64,000 bases of DNA, from the NCBI GenBank assembly GCA_963576735.1, contig OY755181.1:1-64000 (forward strand), given 5' to 3'. Source of the stretch: Bedellia somnulentella. Taxonomy: Eukaryota; Arthropoda; Insecta; Lepidoptera; Bedelliidae. Positions 52,771 to 63,185 of the stretch are shown piece by piece; position 1 is the first letter of the stretch; every line of letters starts with the position of its first letter. A model generated the notes under the pieces. That model was given only the letters and a program-made list of their open reading frames with translations, was not told the origin of the DNA and searched no databases. The position numbers and the translations under genes are program-made.

Positions 52771-53402
52771 ATTGCCGATACTTTTTCAGTTTCAGTATCC
52801 AAAGCTAAAAAGCATCAAAAAGTACAAGCAAAATTCCAAATAGACTTTTCGAGGCTTATTTGTGTGTCTTCGTCCAATGACTAAAGTAGATTAACGTAGA
52901 ACAATAAGTATAAACTGAAGCATGTAAGTGCCGTAGTGAGACCTAATTACTTATTACTGTTTAATACTGACTCAATTATAAACCTTAAATAATAAATATG
53001 TACTAATTAGCAGGTGATTATGTTGCTATATAATAATTTAATCAACACTGTATTTATTTTATAGAAAATAACGAAGAAAAACATATGAATATCATTTGCT
53101 ATACTTCTCTTTTTGAATAATTTATTTATTTATTTTATGGGTCAAGGTGTACCTTGCATGCGTATTGAATTAAATATAAAGCAAATGAATTCCGTTTCAT
53201 AGTAAAAGTCAAACCAGTCAGTTCAAATAAACGAAGCGAAAATATAAAATGTATTGATGCATTTTCGACGTTTTTGGACGCCAGAATATTGATAGTGCAA
53301 AAATGTAGACCACGTCACTTCTGTTTCGCAATAATGGAATTAATTGACGTTTTACTTGATGAGTATAGGTTCATTATCATTACTAACTAAAGACTTAACA
53401 CT
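52771..53402. other. Upstream region of the odorant receptor
   Basis: No ORF or recognisable element. A clear TATA box at a suitable distance from the ATG was not seen; the promoter is not resolved. Confidence 0.4.
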
Positions 53403-53492
53403 AATATACATACATAAAGTCACGACTATAAATGCCTAGAAGGGGTAGCCAGAGCTAAGGAATTAGAAATTCCTCAGCCACTTTTAGAAGTT
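53403..53492 (-). mobile_element. SINE-like element (S family), 3' end only
   Basis: ACATACATAAAGTCACGACT through GAAATTCCTCAGCCACTTTTAGAAG, minus strand, truncated. Confidence 0.7.
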
Positions 53493-53514
53493 AGATTTAT
53501 TGTATCATATTTGC

Positions 53515-53675
53515 TTCTTCTTTGGGTGCCATCTCCTATCGGAGGTCGGCTATCATTATGGCTATTTTGGCCCGTGATGTTGTGGCGCGGAACAATTCGA
53601 TGGGAGTGTAGTTGACCCATTCGGACAGATTTTGAAGCCAGTGGGTTTTCCTACGGCCGGACCGTAGGCCGTATC
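53515..53675 (-). pseudogene. LINE C-terminal fragment
   Basis: The minus strand reads RRKTHWLQNLSEWVNYT, PIELFRATTSRAKIAIMIADLR-stop, the end pattern of an RT ORF common in insect LINEs (WL..L..W.....ELFRAA....I..MIANL). Confidence 0.55.
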
Positions 53676-53847
53676 ATATGGGAATGAAGTATTTGTATAG
53701 AATAAACTTAATCTATGACTTAAATATTTACAAAATATATAAATAATAACTAAGCAATATAAAAAATACTTTCAAAATCAAAGCTAGCACTAACATAATT
53801 TGTATGTTTTTGACATGAAAACCTCATGTGGGAATTATTACTAATAA

Positions 53848-53972
53848 ATAAAAGATAAAGGAAAGAAAATTTGGATACCGGCGGGGTTCGAACCCGCGAC
53901 CGGGTCTGCCAATTGAGCTACAGTGGCAATCCCGCTGCTGTCGAAATTTTTCTTTCCTTTAATTATCTTTTA
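53848..53972 (-). mobile_element. tRNA-like pseudogene inside 25-bp inverted repeats (MITE-like)
   Basis: The arms AAAAGATAAAGGAAAGAAAA (left) and their near-perfect inverse (right, 53944-53972) flank a minus-strand tRNA-like core: A box TAGCTCAATTGGCAGA (53905-53920) and B box GGTTCGAACCC (53885-53895). The anticodon arm is missing between them, so it is not a working tRNA. Confidence 0.65.
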
Positions 53973-54095
53973 ATTTTAACACTAACATACATAATATAAT
54001 GGCAATAGAGGGACAAGAGGCGCTTATACGAGTACTACCGTTCTGTGAGACATACTATGAGACTCTTAGTTATTTACATAGTATTTGTCCTTTTT

Positions 54096-54150
54096 AATTT
54101 CTCAGCTCTGGCTACCCCTTTTAGGGATTTACAGCCGTGAGTATAAGTCA
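54096..54150 (+). mobile_element. SINE-like element (S family), 3' end only
   Basis: CTCAGCTCTGGCTACCCC to GCCGTGAGTATAAG. Confidence 0.65.
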
Positions 54151-54399
54151 GTAAGTATAAGTATTTGTCATGGTCATTTTATCTACGCATCGTACAGCGG
54201 CATTTCAAGGCAGATTTAGTTCTACCTCGTCTAAGTGCTCGAATGACCTTCGCCCCCCAACCGAAATGCAACTAGTAATTATAATTTATGAGAAAGCATA
54301 AACAATATTTTCTGGTTAAACAAATTCCATGCATATCAGCTCCTACTCATTTAAAAAAATCTACTCCATTTGATTAACACCTAGCTTGCATACTTAACC

Positions 54400-54547
54400 C
54401 ATCTTTACTGCATCATTGATCAACAACATTTCCACTGGCATTTTGGGATTACTCAAACTCGGTGCAGCTGTAGGCCCAACCCGGGATTTGAACCCTCATA
54501 GTGTGCACGATAAGCGGTGTTCTACCCACTGAGCTATCACAGCTGTC
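54400..54547 (-). mobile_element. tRNA-derived SINE (T family), 5' part
   Basis: On the minus strand TGATAGCTCAGTGGGTAGAAC (A box) and GGTTCAAATCCCGGGT (B box, about 54482-54497) form a tRNA-like head. The body is worn. Confidence 0.7.
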
Positions 54548-54852
54548 ATTATATTATATTCGTGATAAGTTATAGAGAAGCTCAGACTTCTGCGAACTAT
54601 TTTATTAATGCAAAAGTGATCTTAACAAAATCAATACAGTCTCTACATCACACTTTATTAATTTGATAAAACAAATATCAAAAACACTTGTCATTAACAA
54701 AATTTCGAGTAAACATTGCCCATAACGGAAATATAAGTAACGTATTTGATTTATTCTAAAATTTCGTATTTTACGTTCATATTTTATTAGTAAGTTTTAT
54801 ACATATGTTAATAGCGTTAATAAATTTTCAGATTTTCTCAATACATAGTAAT

Positions 54853-55090
54853 CAGCTGTGTAGTATAAATTAAGAATAGCACTACTCCATTTTTTTCCCG
54901 AGCGTGTTCGTCTGAGGCAACTTAAGGTTTTTGGGACTTTTTATGTGATTTTCGACCGACTTAATTGGGGACTTATCATCATTATGATAATCCGTCCGTT
55001 TCACAATCTTCGAAAAAGTAGCTTAGGATTTTCTTAGTCCGAAGTTCTGGCTAATCCTATGAAGGATTTACAGCCGTGAGTATACATATT
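54853..55090 (+). mobile_element. SINE-like element (S family), strongly diverged
   Basis: GCTGTGTAGTATAAATTAAG start, AGAATAGCACTACTCC, and GATTTACAGCCGTGAGTATA end. Many substitutions, so an old copy. Confidence 0.65.
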
Positions 55091-55231
55091 AAAAGTTATG
55101 TACGTAACTTTTGCTCACTTTTAAACTACATATTGACTGCTAAATTACTTATATCATTGCAATGTTCGAGTGGGCAATACTTCTACACGCTTACTAATAC
55201 ATAACATAATAATTTTATTATCATAATTGGT

Positions 55232-56340
55232 GAACAGCTGTTATCCCAAGATCCTTCAAATTGATCCGCTGCTTAGCCGTGTCCATCACCTCAGCGTATG
55301 AAGTGTTGGAACCCTCTGAAACGGTGACAGTAATAACAGCATTTTTCGGAGGTTTTAGCGGCTTTAGCTTATTATCTTAATTTTTGACACAGCTTTAGTT
55401 TAGGACGCAGTCTGTTTCGTATTTTCCGTTGTCTTTTTGGGCTTCCGACCAGCTACTGTTGCCCATGTTTTCGGTTGCAGCTTTTGTGCTGGGGCACTAG
55501 GCCTTGGGGCACAGGTAGCTCAGCAACGGAGGGCTGCATTGGTGTTCTCCGCTTTCGCGCTCTTTGAGCTTTCGTGTACTTATTTATTTCCACTGCCTTC
55601 TCTTTAATTGGTGCGTTTCGCCTACCCAAAGGAGGCCTTATAGCTCTCTGTGGAAAGAGCCCATTAATGAAAGCATTCAGCTTTTCTGTGATGAGTGCCT
55701 CTCTTGCCTCTAGCGCTATTGGATTTTCTCCTCTAGGGCAGCTACTCGGGCTCTGAGCTCAAAATTTTCTTGCTGCAAACGCTCTTCATTATAGTGGTCC
55801 GATGAACGTTGCGTCAATTCAGCAGTAGCGGCTTCGAAAAGCCGTGCCGCTGCTTTAAGGACCCGCACAAAAGTTCCTTAGGTGTCTTGATTTATCGGCG
55901 ACATTAATAACTTTCGTTGCCGCTTCTAATACTCTGGCACCCACTTTGGTTGTGGGTTGAGCTTTAAAGTCAACTGACCAGTCCACGTCTTCGGCTAAAA
56001 CATCATCGACTGGTAGAGGCTCAGCAAATTCATCCGTCTCTGAAGCAACCTTTCTCCTTTGGGATGAGGTGGTGCTCATTCTGGAATTACTTTTCCGCTT
56101 CCGTGATGCCATTGACACCGCTGAAACGGAAGACAAAACTGAGGTAGAGGAACGAATGGAAGAATCACTCATTACTTCATAATCGAACTCCCTGCGAACA
56201 GCGAGTCGAACTGTCGAGTACAGCGAAGCGATTTTGACACAAACGAGTGTTTGGATCTATCGATCGTGGGTGGGTGGTGCCCCCCCCCCCAGAATACGAA
56301 GGGCAACCTACATCTTTCGATGCAGGGAGGGATTCTCCAC
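55232..56340 (-). pseudogene. TRAS-like ORF1 fragment, frameshifted
   Basis: Segments such as SVSAVSMASRKRKSNS, SSQRRKV and PLPVDDVLAED (56172-55855) match ORF1 of copy 5 (25755-24310), followed downstream by shifted frames and small deletions. It breaks off at 55232 inside ORF1. Non-functional. Confidence 0.8.
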
Positions 56341-56342
56341 CG

Positions 56343-56580
56343 GCGCTTAGAATGTCGCTACCCCTTTCTACCCATGGGTGTCGTAAGAGGCGACTAAGGG
56401 TATTGGGGCTTTTTATTGGAATTTTGGGCGATGCGGTTGGAGACCCATTACCAAAACCTTTATTTTTACCGTCTTTTCCTTACTCAACTTCCAAAAGTGG
56501 CTGAGGAATTTATAATTCCTTAGCTCTGGCTACCCCTTCTAGGGAAATATAGCCGTGAGTATATGTATGTATGTATGTAT
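56343..56580 (+). mobile_element. SINE-like element (S family) inserted in copy 6
   Basis: GCGCTTAGAATGTCGCTACCCC start and GTGAGTATATGTATGTATG end, located at the ORF1/5' UTR boundary of copy 6. Confidence 0.75.
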
Positions 56581-56850
56581 ATAAATTGGTAGGCAATTTT
56601 ATACTCGGTATCGAGTATCTCCCGCGCTAGGGACTTGAGACCCTCCAGCCATGCATCCTATTGGCACGCCAACCTTAGGATTGGGGTAAATTTTTACAGA
56701 GGTTTTCTTCCTCGCGGCCGATACCTCAGTGGCCTGAACCCCCGGTGTTACAAGTAAGTTTACGGGTTGGCGACAGTGACGTAAAGTAACTGCCACCCCC
56801 TAACCACCAGGCCGCTCAATGTGAGACAGACGCCGGGGCTAAACTCCACT

Positions 56851-57062
56851 AGCATAACATAACATAAACGTTCACGCCAAATATACCCGAAGGGGTTGGC
56901 AGAGGTACTAATACTAATAATAATACTTCTGCACATCACGTGACTTTGTCACCTGGTGTTCAGAGTACCCACGTTTGGACAGTGTACTCACGTGATAGGG
57001 AGCAGGCCTATCGCCGTTTTGTACGAATACACTGTCACATGACTAAGTACAACTCAGCCACT
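56851..57062 (-). mobile_element. tRNA-derived SINE (T family), 3' part, in copy 6
   Basis: CATAACATAACATAAACG start, CCCGAAGGGGTTGGCAGAG, GGTGTTCAGAGTACCC and ACTGTCACATGACTAAG. Minus strand. A small AATACTAATAATAAT expansion is present. Confidence 0.75.
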
Positions 57063-57207
57063 AGGTCCCCCAATAAGGGGAAGACGCCACGACAAGCCGA
57101 GCACATGAAGTGCAACGGCTTCTCGTCCGCTCTGGAAGCAGAGGAGAGAAGCGAACCCACCTCGACGCCATTAGCTTCACCGCGGACTGGATTGCCCGAA
57201 CCTAAAC

Positions 57208-58186
57208 ATTTTTTTGTCGTAGAGAAATCCTGATAGCAACCGTGATAGCCCAGTGGGTAGAACACTCGGTTATCGTGCAAACGACTAGTGTTCGAATCCT
57301 GGGTCGGGCCTACACCAATTTGTCCTTTCTAAAGACATATGTGTGGTTAATTTATCATGGTTGTTAACGGTGAGGGAAAACATCGTGAGGAAACCCACAT
57401 GGCTGAGTTGTACTTAGTCATGTGACAGTGTATTCGTACAGAACGGCGATAGGCCTGCCCCCTATCACGTGAGTACACCGTCCATGCAAAACGTGGGTAC
57501 TCTGAACACCAGGTGACAAAGTCACGTGATTTTCAGAAGCATTAGTACCTCTGCCAACCCCTTCGGGGATATTCGGCGTGAACGTTTATGTTATGTTTAT
57601 GTAGAAATCCTCATGGAACCGGTGACGAAGGTATGTCGGATTCTTACCGACTAAAACCCCACGGTGGCCATCTTTGGTGCTTTGATGCGGGATTGGTGGG
57701 AACGCCCGTGGCAGTCTACCTCCAATGCCGCGCACCACGCCTCTCGGCGTCCATCTCGGTTGACTTGAAGTCCTTGAAGTCCCCCACTCCCCCTTGTGCT
57801 TCCTCAGCACCGCAGACGTTTGGGCCACAATTATTAAACGTCCGCCACCTCGAGGTTCTCCTAGCGAAGTAGCAGACTGCAACCCGCCGGGTTCGAAAGA
57901 CAACGGGAGTAACCCACCCCATGATTTTTAACGAGGTTTTCTCCTCCGATTTTTCATAGAGGTTGACTCCTCGCGACCCGCCAGTGATGTTAAGGCCCTC
58001 AATCCTAGCAACAGCACCAACAACTGTCGCTGGGGTTTCCCATTTGCGTCGCATCCCCTGACCCCTCTCTGATTAGAGGGATACTGGGAGCGACGCCACC
58101 TCGGTGCATTAGATTCACCCCGGGTGGCTAGTGCGGGGCTACTGATCCCCCACGCCACGACAAGGCTGCATCGTGTGGGGGGCCCG
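57208..58186 (-). mobile_element. Short ORF-less TRAS-like element, second copy (copy 7)
   Basis: Without the SINE it is about 615 bp. It shares with 19675-20331 the poly(A) end, the hairpin GTCGG/CCGAC with TAAAACCCCACGG, the CTTGTGCTTCCTCAGCACCGC middle, CCTCGAGGTTCTCC, the GATTTTT hairpin repeats (about 57921-57977) and the 5' terminus at about 58140-58186. Degenerate telomeric repeat flanks both ends (57198-57207 and 58187-58209). So the short form is a family and not one deletion event. Confidence 0.72.
57236..57599 (+). mobile_element. tRNA-derived SINE (T family), full length
   Basis: A box TAGCCCAGTGGG (57246-57257), B box GTTCGAATCC (57290-57299), about 364 bp, ending TTTATGTTATGTTTATG. 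It splits copy 7, and the target AGAAATCCT(G/C)AT is duplicated at about 57221-57233 and 57601-57613. Confidence 0.85.
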
Positions 58187-58209
58187 AACCTCACCTATCC
58201 TAAACAATA
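58187..58209. repeat. Degenerate telomeric repeat
   Basis: AACCTCACCTATCCTAAAC is (CCTAA)n with several substitutions, at the same position between two TRAS-like ends as the perfect runs in the left array. Confidence 0.7.
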
Positions 58210-58218
58210 TTTTTTTTA

Positions 58219-58295
58219 CGAGGGGAAATCCTAATGGATTCCCCGCCGCATGAGGGTGCGACATATGTCAGATTCTTACTGACTTAAACCCCACG
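58219..58295 (-). promoter_or_regulatory. Cloverleaf-like 3' UTR fold, copy 8 (partly decayed)
   Basis: Closing stem CGAGGGG/CCCCACG (one mismatch), AATCC/GGATT and GTCAG/CTGAC are kept. The middle hairpin has lost its GGGG arm. Confidence 0.55.
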
Positions 58296-58493
58296 GTGGC
58301 CCTTCTTGGTGCATACAATTTGGGGGTCCTTGAAAACTTTAACAAGAAGAAATATTCCTCGGACCCCCAGTACCTCACGCCTTATGGCGTATCTTAAGAA
58401 GGGGTTTATATATCCCCACTCTGCGCACCTCCTGCCCCTGGAGCTCCGCTTTCGGCGATGTACGCTATGGGGGCTCCACGGTCTAAGAAGACC

Positions 58494-59189
58494 CTACCAA
58501 TGGCCCCTTCTAGTGGGGTCCGCCAACTCCCTCTCTCGTTCGGCGGTCTCCTTTGCGAGCATGACTCGTTCGCAAAAGGAGGCCGCCGCCGCCCACGCAT
58601 CGGTTCTCTCCACCATAGCCGAGACCACGGCTGGCAGAGAGAGATCCGGGCCGATGACCGCCCGGAGTGCTGCCCTCTCTTCATCCCAAGCTGGGCACAC
58701 TTCGGGCGTGTGCTGTGCCGTCTCTTCGGGGCAATTTAGGCAGTGGTGGCAACGAGCAGCCTGCTCCTTACCCAGCCGCCACAGGTACTTCCCAAAGCAA
58801 CCATGCTCGGAAAGAACCTGTGTCAGCCGAAAGCTCAGAGATCCGTGCTCTCGCTGCAACCACTGCGTGAAAACGGGGAGGATCGCCTCCACCGTCCTGT
58901 GCCCCGCACTCAGCTGACCCAGCCGAAGCACCCATGCCTCAAGAGCAGCTGACTCGACCTCCCGTTTGCAAGCCACAATCTACCGATCCGTGGGCCAGTG
59001 GCCCTGTGTCCGCCGTTCTTCGCGCCAGTGGAAGGTCGACGCGAGAGCTTGCGCGTCTAACTCCCACGGCTCCGAACCCACCATTAGGCAGGCAGCCTCT
59101 CGGGACACTCTCAGCACGGTATGCGGTATCCCTTTGACGCCCTAACAGCCATGAGTCGTTGCGGCGCATGAAGAAACGCCGCATTTGAG
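58494..59189 (-). pseudogene. TRAS-like ORF2 C-terminal fragment
   Basis: 58976-58494 encodes LQREHGSLSFRLTQVLSEHGCFG, the CCHC motif CHHCLNCPEETAQH and the terminal VMLAKETAERERELADP. Upstream frames are broken (stop near 58980), and the 3' end differs from copy 2 by a deletion. Confidence 0.85.
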
Positions 59190-59224
59190 CATTGATTTTT
59201 GCCCTTCAGGGCTTGGCATGTATG

Positions 59225-59500
59225 TATTTATGGCAGCAATGCTGTGAAAAAGATAGAAAAAGGAATACTAAGATGGTTTGGGCACATAGAGTGGAACGAT
59301 GGAATGTTAGTAGAGGACGACCACGGAGGACGCATTTAGATCAAAATTGATAATCTAAGTCCGAAGTGTAAAGAATAAAAGAGCATGTATGAAAAGATTG
59401 ATGAATGTAGACGTAGCTCGAGAGGTTTGCTAGGATCGTACAAAGTGGCGATCGATAGTCTCTTGCCTACCCCAATGGGAAAATGGTTGCAATCCTATTC
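59225..59500 (+). pseudogene. RTE-like LINE C-terminal fragment (family with TATG tail)
   Basis: The plus strand reads IEKGILRWFGHIEW, GRGRPRRTHLDQ-like sequence, KRACMKRLMNVDVAREV and RTKWRSIVS in shifting frames, the usual end of RTE/craniofacial-type RT ORFs. A minus-strand relative lies at 60440-60760. Confidence 0.6.
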
Positions 59501-59769
59501 ATTGCTAAAATAGTCCCATAATGTAAGCATACATACGATTACATGGCCACATACTGTACTATCCGCAGCGGACATTCTAACAATAATGACAGTAAGTAAC
59601 AATGATATGAAAGACTTTTATCTAATATAATGTAAATAGAACAAAAACTTCTGACATCAAACTCGACCTTCACATACACTCAGTCAGTAGATGAGCGGAA
59701 ATTGTTTAGAATATTATTAAAATGCATATAATGCAATTATTCACCGTGAAAATAAATTGTTAAGATCCT

Positions 59770-59804
59770 TATAAAAAGGCGATATCTAGGTAAATACATC
59801 ATAA
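59770..59804 (+). promoter_or_regulatory. TATA box and initiator candidate
   Basis: TATAAAAA at 59770-59777, with an initiator-like TCAT about 29 bp downstream and the ATG at 59861. Spacing fits an insect core promoter. Confidence 0.45.
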
Positions 59805-59860
59805 TAATATATACAAATTTCAAACTAAACGTTGCATCAGAGACAATTTAATAAGAAAAA

Positions 59861-61849
59861 ATGAGGTGTTATTTGGTGGGTTTTGTTGTCGCACTCGTAG
59901 TGGTAAGTATTATTTAATCAAAGTAATATTTTAATCAATAAAATGCGGGGATATCATTGCTTTTCTTCATCGCGCTCCGAATTTTTTTTAGGTTTTTCGT
60001 TTTACTTCCCGTTAGTCCCTTTTGAGTGTTGCCTCAGATAGCATTGCCACACACAAACTGTAGAACTTAGATATTTCTTAGTCTTAGATATTATATATTG
60101 CCGTGTAGTGTCGGCTTAGAATAACACTACCCCATTTCTACCCGTGGGTGATCGTAAGAGGCGACTAAGGGTATAGGGGCTTTTTAAGTGATTTTTGGGC
60201 GATGTGGTTGGAGACCCGTCACCAAAAACATTTATTATTACCATCTTTTCCCCAATCAATTTCCAAAAGTGGCTAAGGAATTCCTCATTCCAAAGCTGGG
60301 GTGATGGGAAGCCCGTTAAGGGGTTTATAGCCGTGAGTATAAGTATGTATGTATGTATGTAAATTCCTAAATTAAATAATTTACGCCGTATATCCTGAGG
60401 GGTTTTAACAGAGGTACTTATACTTCTGAATACATACATACATATACTCACGCTACTAGTATCCATTGGAGTAGGCAGACTATCGATCGCCACGTTGACG
60501 CCTAACATACCTCTCTAGCTTCGTTTACATCTATCAATCTTCTCATACATGCTCTTTTATTCTTCATACGTCAGAGGCCTGCCTTTTTGAGCACACTCGC
60601 TTCTTGGTCTAAATGTGCCCTCCGAGGTCGTCCTCTATTAACATTACCATCTATATTAGCTCTATGATTTTCTTTTATCAATTAACCATAATCCATTTTT
60701 TTATGTGCCCAAACCATTTTAACATTTCTTTATCTATAACTCCCGAATATGACGTGATATTATTAGCTGGTGTTCAGGTACCCACGTTTTGCTTAGACAG
60801 TGTACTCCCGTGGTAGGGGGCAGGCCTATCGCCGCGCCGTTTTGTACAAATACGATGCCACGACTAAGCACAACAGTTAGTTTCCTCACATTGTTTCCTG
60901 TACCGTTAACAACTATGATAAATTAACCACACATATGGCAAGAAAAAAAATAATATTATGTAATTAAATTTATGTGTGTATTAAATTATCGTCGATATTG
61001 AATCTCATAGCCCAAGTCATTATTAAACTTACTTGAGATCCGTTTAATAATTTGGTTTAAGAATTACTTTTCGCAAAAATTCCTTAATTTCTATTTTTTG
61101 AAATTGATTTACGTATTTCTTGCGTGGGTAGGGTTAATAGAGGCGACTTAATAAATAAATACACACCATGATTTTAAAATTCTTGTTCTATTTTGATGTT
61201 TGTTCCGTGTAAGCAACCGTGATAGCCCAGTGGGTAGAACACTCGGTTGTCGTGCAAACGACTAGTGTTCAAATCCTGGGTCGGGCCTACACCAATTTGT
61301 CTTTTCTAAAGACATATGTGTGGTTAATTTATCATGGTTGTTAACGGTGAGGGAAAACATCGTGAGGAAACCCACATGGCTGAGTTGTACTTAGTTATGT
61401 GACAGTGTATTCGTATGTATGTATGTTTGTTCCGGCTAATCTCTGAATCAGATTGACCGATTGAAAGGTACATTACTTAGCAGACCGCCCATTTTAGTTT
61501 ATGTATGAAGCACTTTACTTTTGACGTAACATAGGTAATCAAATAGTTTTCTCCCCGAACGGACAGTAACAAGTAGATAAACATGATTTAATCCAAATAG
61601 ATACTTATATGTGGAAACTTGTAATTGGCAGTGAGTTTAATATATTGTTTTAGCTTTAAAGATATTTAGGCTGTAAGTTTTCCAAAGAAAATAAAATAAT
61701 AAAACCTTTTCAATTCAATATAAGTAATTGATGCACGTCACATTAAAATAAAATGAGTAGGAGTAGTTAGAATCATAATTTGAACTGGATAATAATTTTC
61801 GTAATTTTGCAGATGTTCCAGGCCCTGATTGTTGATGCTGTAAGTCCTG
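59861..61849 (+). CDS. Putative secreted peptide gene, first two coding exons
   Basis: Exon 1, 59861-59902 (14 codons, MRCYLVGFVVALVV), ends at GTAAGT. Exon 2, 61813-61849, follows TTTTGCAG and continues in frame (MFQALIVDAVSP, then one base of the next codon) to GTAAGT. An alternative donor GTAAGT exists at 61840. Together they form a typical signal peptide with a cleavage region after VDA. Later exons are not recognised in the window, and the intron is filled with SINE and LINE copies, so the mature protein is unknown. A promoter-like TATA lies upstream. Confidence 0.5.
60099..60361 (+). mobile_element. SINE-like element (S family), full length
   Basis: TGCCGTGTAGTGTCGGC start and GCCGTGAGTATAAG(TATG)n end; in intron 1 of the small gene. 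Confidence 0.8.
60376..60950 (-). mobile_element. tRNA-derived SINE (T family), split by a LINE fragment
   Basis: The 3' end (60376-60428) and the remainder (60766-60950: GGTGTTCAGGTACCCACG, GGGGGCAGGCCTATCGCC, ACCACACATATGG) are separated by the LINE piece at 60440-60760. Confidence 0.65.
60440..60760 (-). pseudogene. RTE-like LINE 3' end with (TATG)n tail
   Basis: On the minus strand it encodes a WFGHIK-type segment and NIDGNVNRGRPRRAHLDQ-type sequence, ends GGCGATCGATAGTCTGCC, then GCGTGAGTATATGTATG. Same family as 59225-59500. Its tail matches the 3' end of the S-family SINE. Confidence 0.65.
61213..61405 (+). mobile_element. tRNA-derived SINE (T family), 5' half
   Basis: A box TAGCCCAGTGGG and B box GTTCAAATCC, body to GTGACAGTGTATTCGTATG, truncated compared with 57236-57599. 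Confidence 0.8.
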
Positions 61850-61904
61850 GTAAGTTTGTTCATTTGCTGTTATTTTCTGTTCAAGATTTTTTAATGAAAA
61901 CTTA

Positions 61905-62148
61905 CATACATACATATACTCACGGCTAAAAATCCCTAGAAGAGGTAGCTGTAGCTAAGGAATTAGAAATCCTCAGACACATTTGGAAGTTAAGTGGGTA
62001 TAAGATGGTAAAATAAAGGCTGTTTGTGATGGGTCTCCAACCCTATCGCCTATAACTCATTTACAAAGCCCCAATACCCTAAGTCGACTCTTAGGTACAC
62101 CCACGGGAATAAATGGGATAGTGATATTCTAAGCCGACACTACAGAGC
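61905..62148 (-). mobile_element. SINE-like element (S family), full length
   Basis: ACATACATACATATACTCACGGC start and AAGCCGACACTACAGAGC end, 56 bp after exon 2 of the small gene. Confidence 0.78.
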
Positions 62149-62774
62149 TAGTGAAATTGATATAATGGAATTGTAATTTATCTATACTAATATTATAAAG
62201 AGGAAAGGTTTGATTTTTTGTTTGTTTGTTTGAATTGAATAGGCTCCAAAACTACTGGACGGATTTGAAAAATTCTTTCACTGTTTTAATGCTACACTAT
62301 TCCCGAGTGACATAGGCTATATTTCATTTTCAAAAAATTAGGGATCCTTACGTAAATTTCAAAAATGTAACCAAAGGTGTTAAAGAAATAACAAAAAAAA
62401 TATTTACATCGCGTGCGCTGCGAAAACTATTGAAAATAGAATAAAATTATGTACTACAATTTTATAGAACACATCATTATCTAAAAAAAATGCCCGTACA
62501 GCATGTCTCTAACTATTATAGTTATCTCACAACAAGCGTCATTATATAAAATTATTTAAAATTAAATTAAAATCCTGCTTTAGAAAAGGCTCTTTATTTG
62601 TACCTATCTAATCCTTATAAAAAACGTATATATTATTTTAGACTACTTCAATACCCTTATATTACTTTTTGAATTATTCAATTCGAACATTCCATTCGAA
62701 AGTTATCTTGAATTAAAAAAATAGATAAAACTCCGCTCGATTAGCTATGCATAGTAAGTTGTTGCAGGCGTCAC

Positions 62775-63138
62775 GAAGGGGTACGGGAGGCTGCTTATCA
62801 AAGGGTTAAAGCAAAATTTAATTGTAGCGACTGTTATCACTGGCCCAGCAGCCGGTCAATTAGCTCATATACCGAGGATACCGATGATCCCAACTGATCT
62901 GCCAATTCCATTTAAACGGCTACAATTTCCGGTTAAAACATCTTTTGCTTTAACAATTAATAAGTTCCAAGGCCAAACCTTCAAATTAGTAGGGATTGAC
63001 CTGCGAAAGAATTGTTTTACTCACGGTCAACTGTACGTTGGCCTGTCGCGGGTGGGAGCTCCTGAACATCAATTTATTTTGCTGCCCCAAAATACAACAA
63101 CGTCAAATATTATTTACAGGGAAGCTCTAACTCTATAA
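62775..63138 (+). pseudogene. Helitron Pif1-type helicase, C-terminal fragment
   Basis: The frame from about 62775 reads GRLLIKGLKQNLIVATVITG, PRIPMIPTDLPIPFKRLQFP, FALTINKFQGQTF and GQLYVGLSRVG, the last conserved motifs of Helitron/Pif1 helicases (V and VI), and stops at 63138. The ATP-binding motifs upstream are missing. An AG splice acceptor (TTGTTGCAG) sits just upstream at about 62758-62766. Confidence 0.8.
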
Positions 63139-63185
63139 ATTGAATGGCTTTTGATGTAATTACTCATTATGAAAAATAAAAAAAA

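Larger units (their letters stand above)
55232..57207 (-). mobile_element. TRAS-like element copy 6, decayed 5' part, with SINE insertions
   Basis: Relative of copy 5: the ORF1 N-terminal half, the CCCCCCCCAGAATACG start region and the 5' UTR can be followed to 57197, where AACCTAAAC, a telomeric remnant, and the tail of copy 7 follow. Two SINEs (56343-56580 and 56851-57062) interrupt the 5' UTR. The last 60 or so bases of the usual 5' terminus are missing. ORF2 and the end of ORF1 are absent. Confidence 0.8.
58210..59189 (-). mobile_element. TRAS-like element copy 8, 3' part only
   Basis: Close relative of copy 2. Poly(A) end, 3' UTR fold (58219-58295), shortened 3' UTR, and the C-terminal third of ORF2. 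Homology to copy 2 stops at 59189. Confidence 0.85.

Noticed and set aside
53881..53945. Functional tRNA gene on the minus strand
   Set aside because: A and B boxes are present, but the anticodon arm is missing and the sequence sits in inverted repeats.
57236..57310. tRNA gene at the head of the T-family element
   Set aside because: The box motifs fit, but there is no proper acceptor stem and the same head occurs in several SINE copies with a common body.
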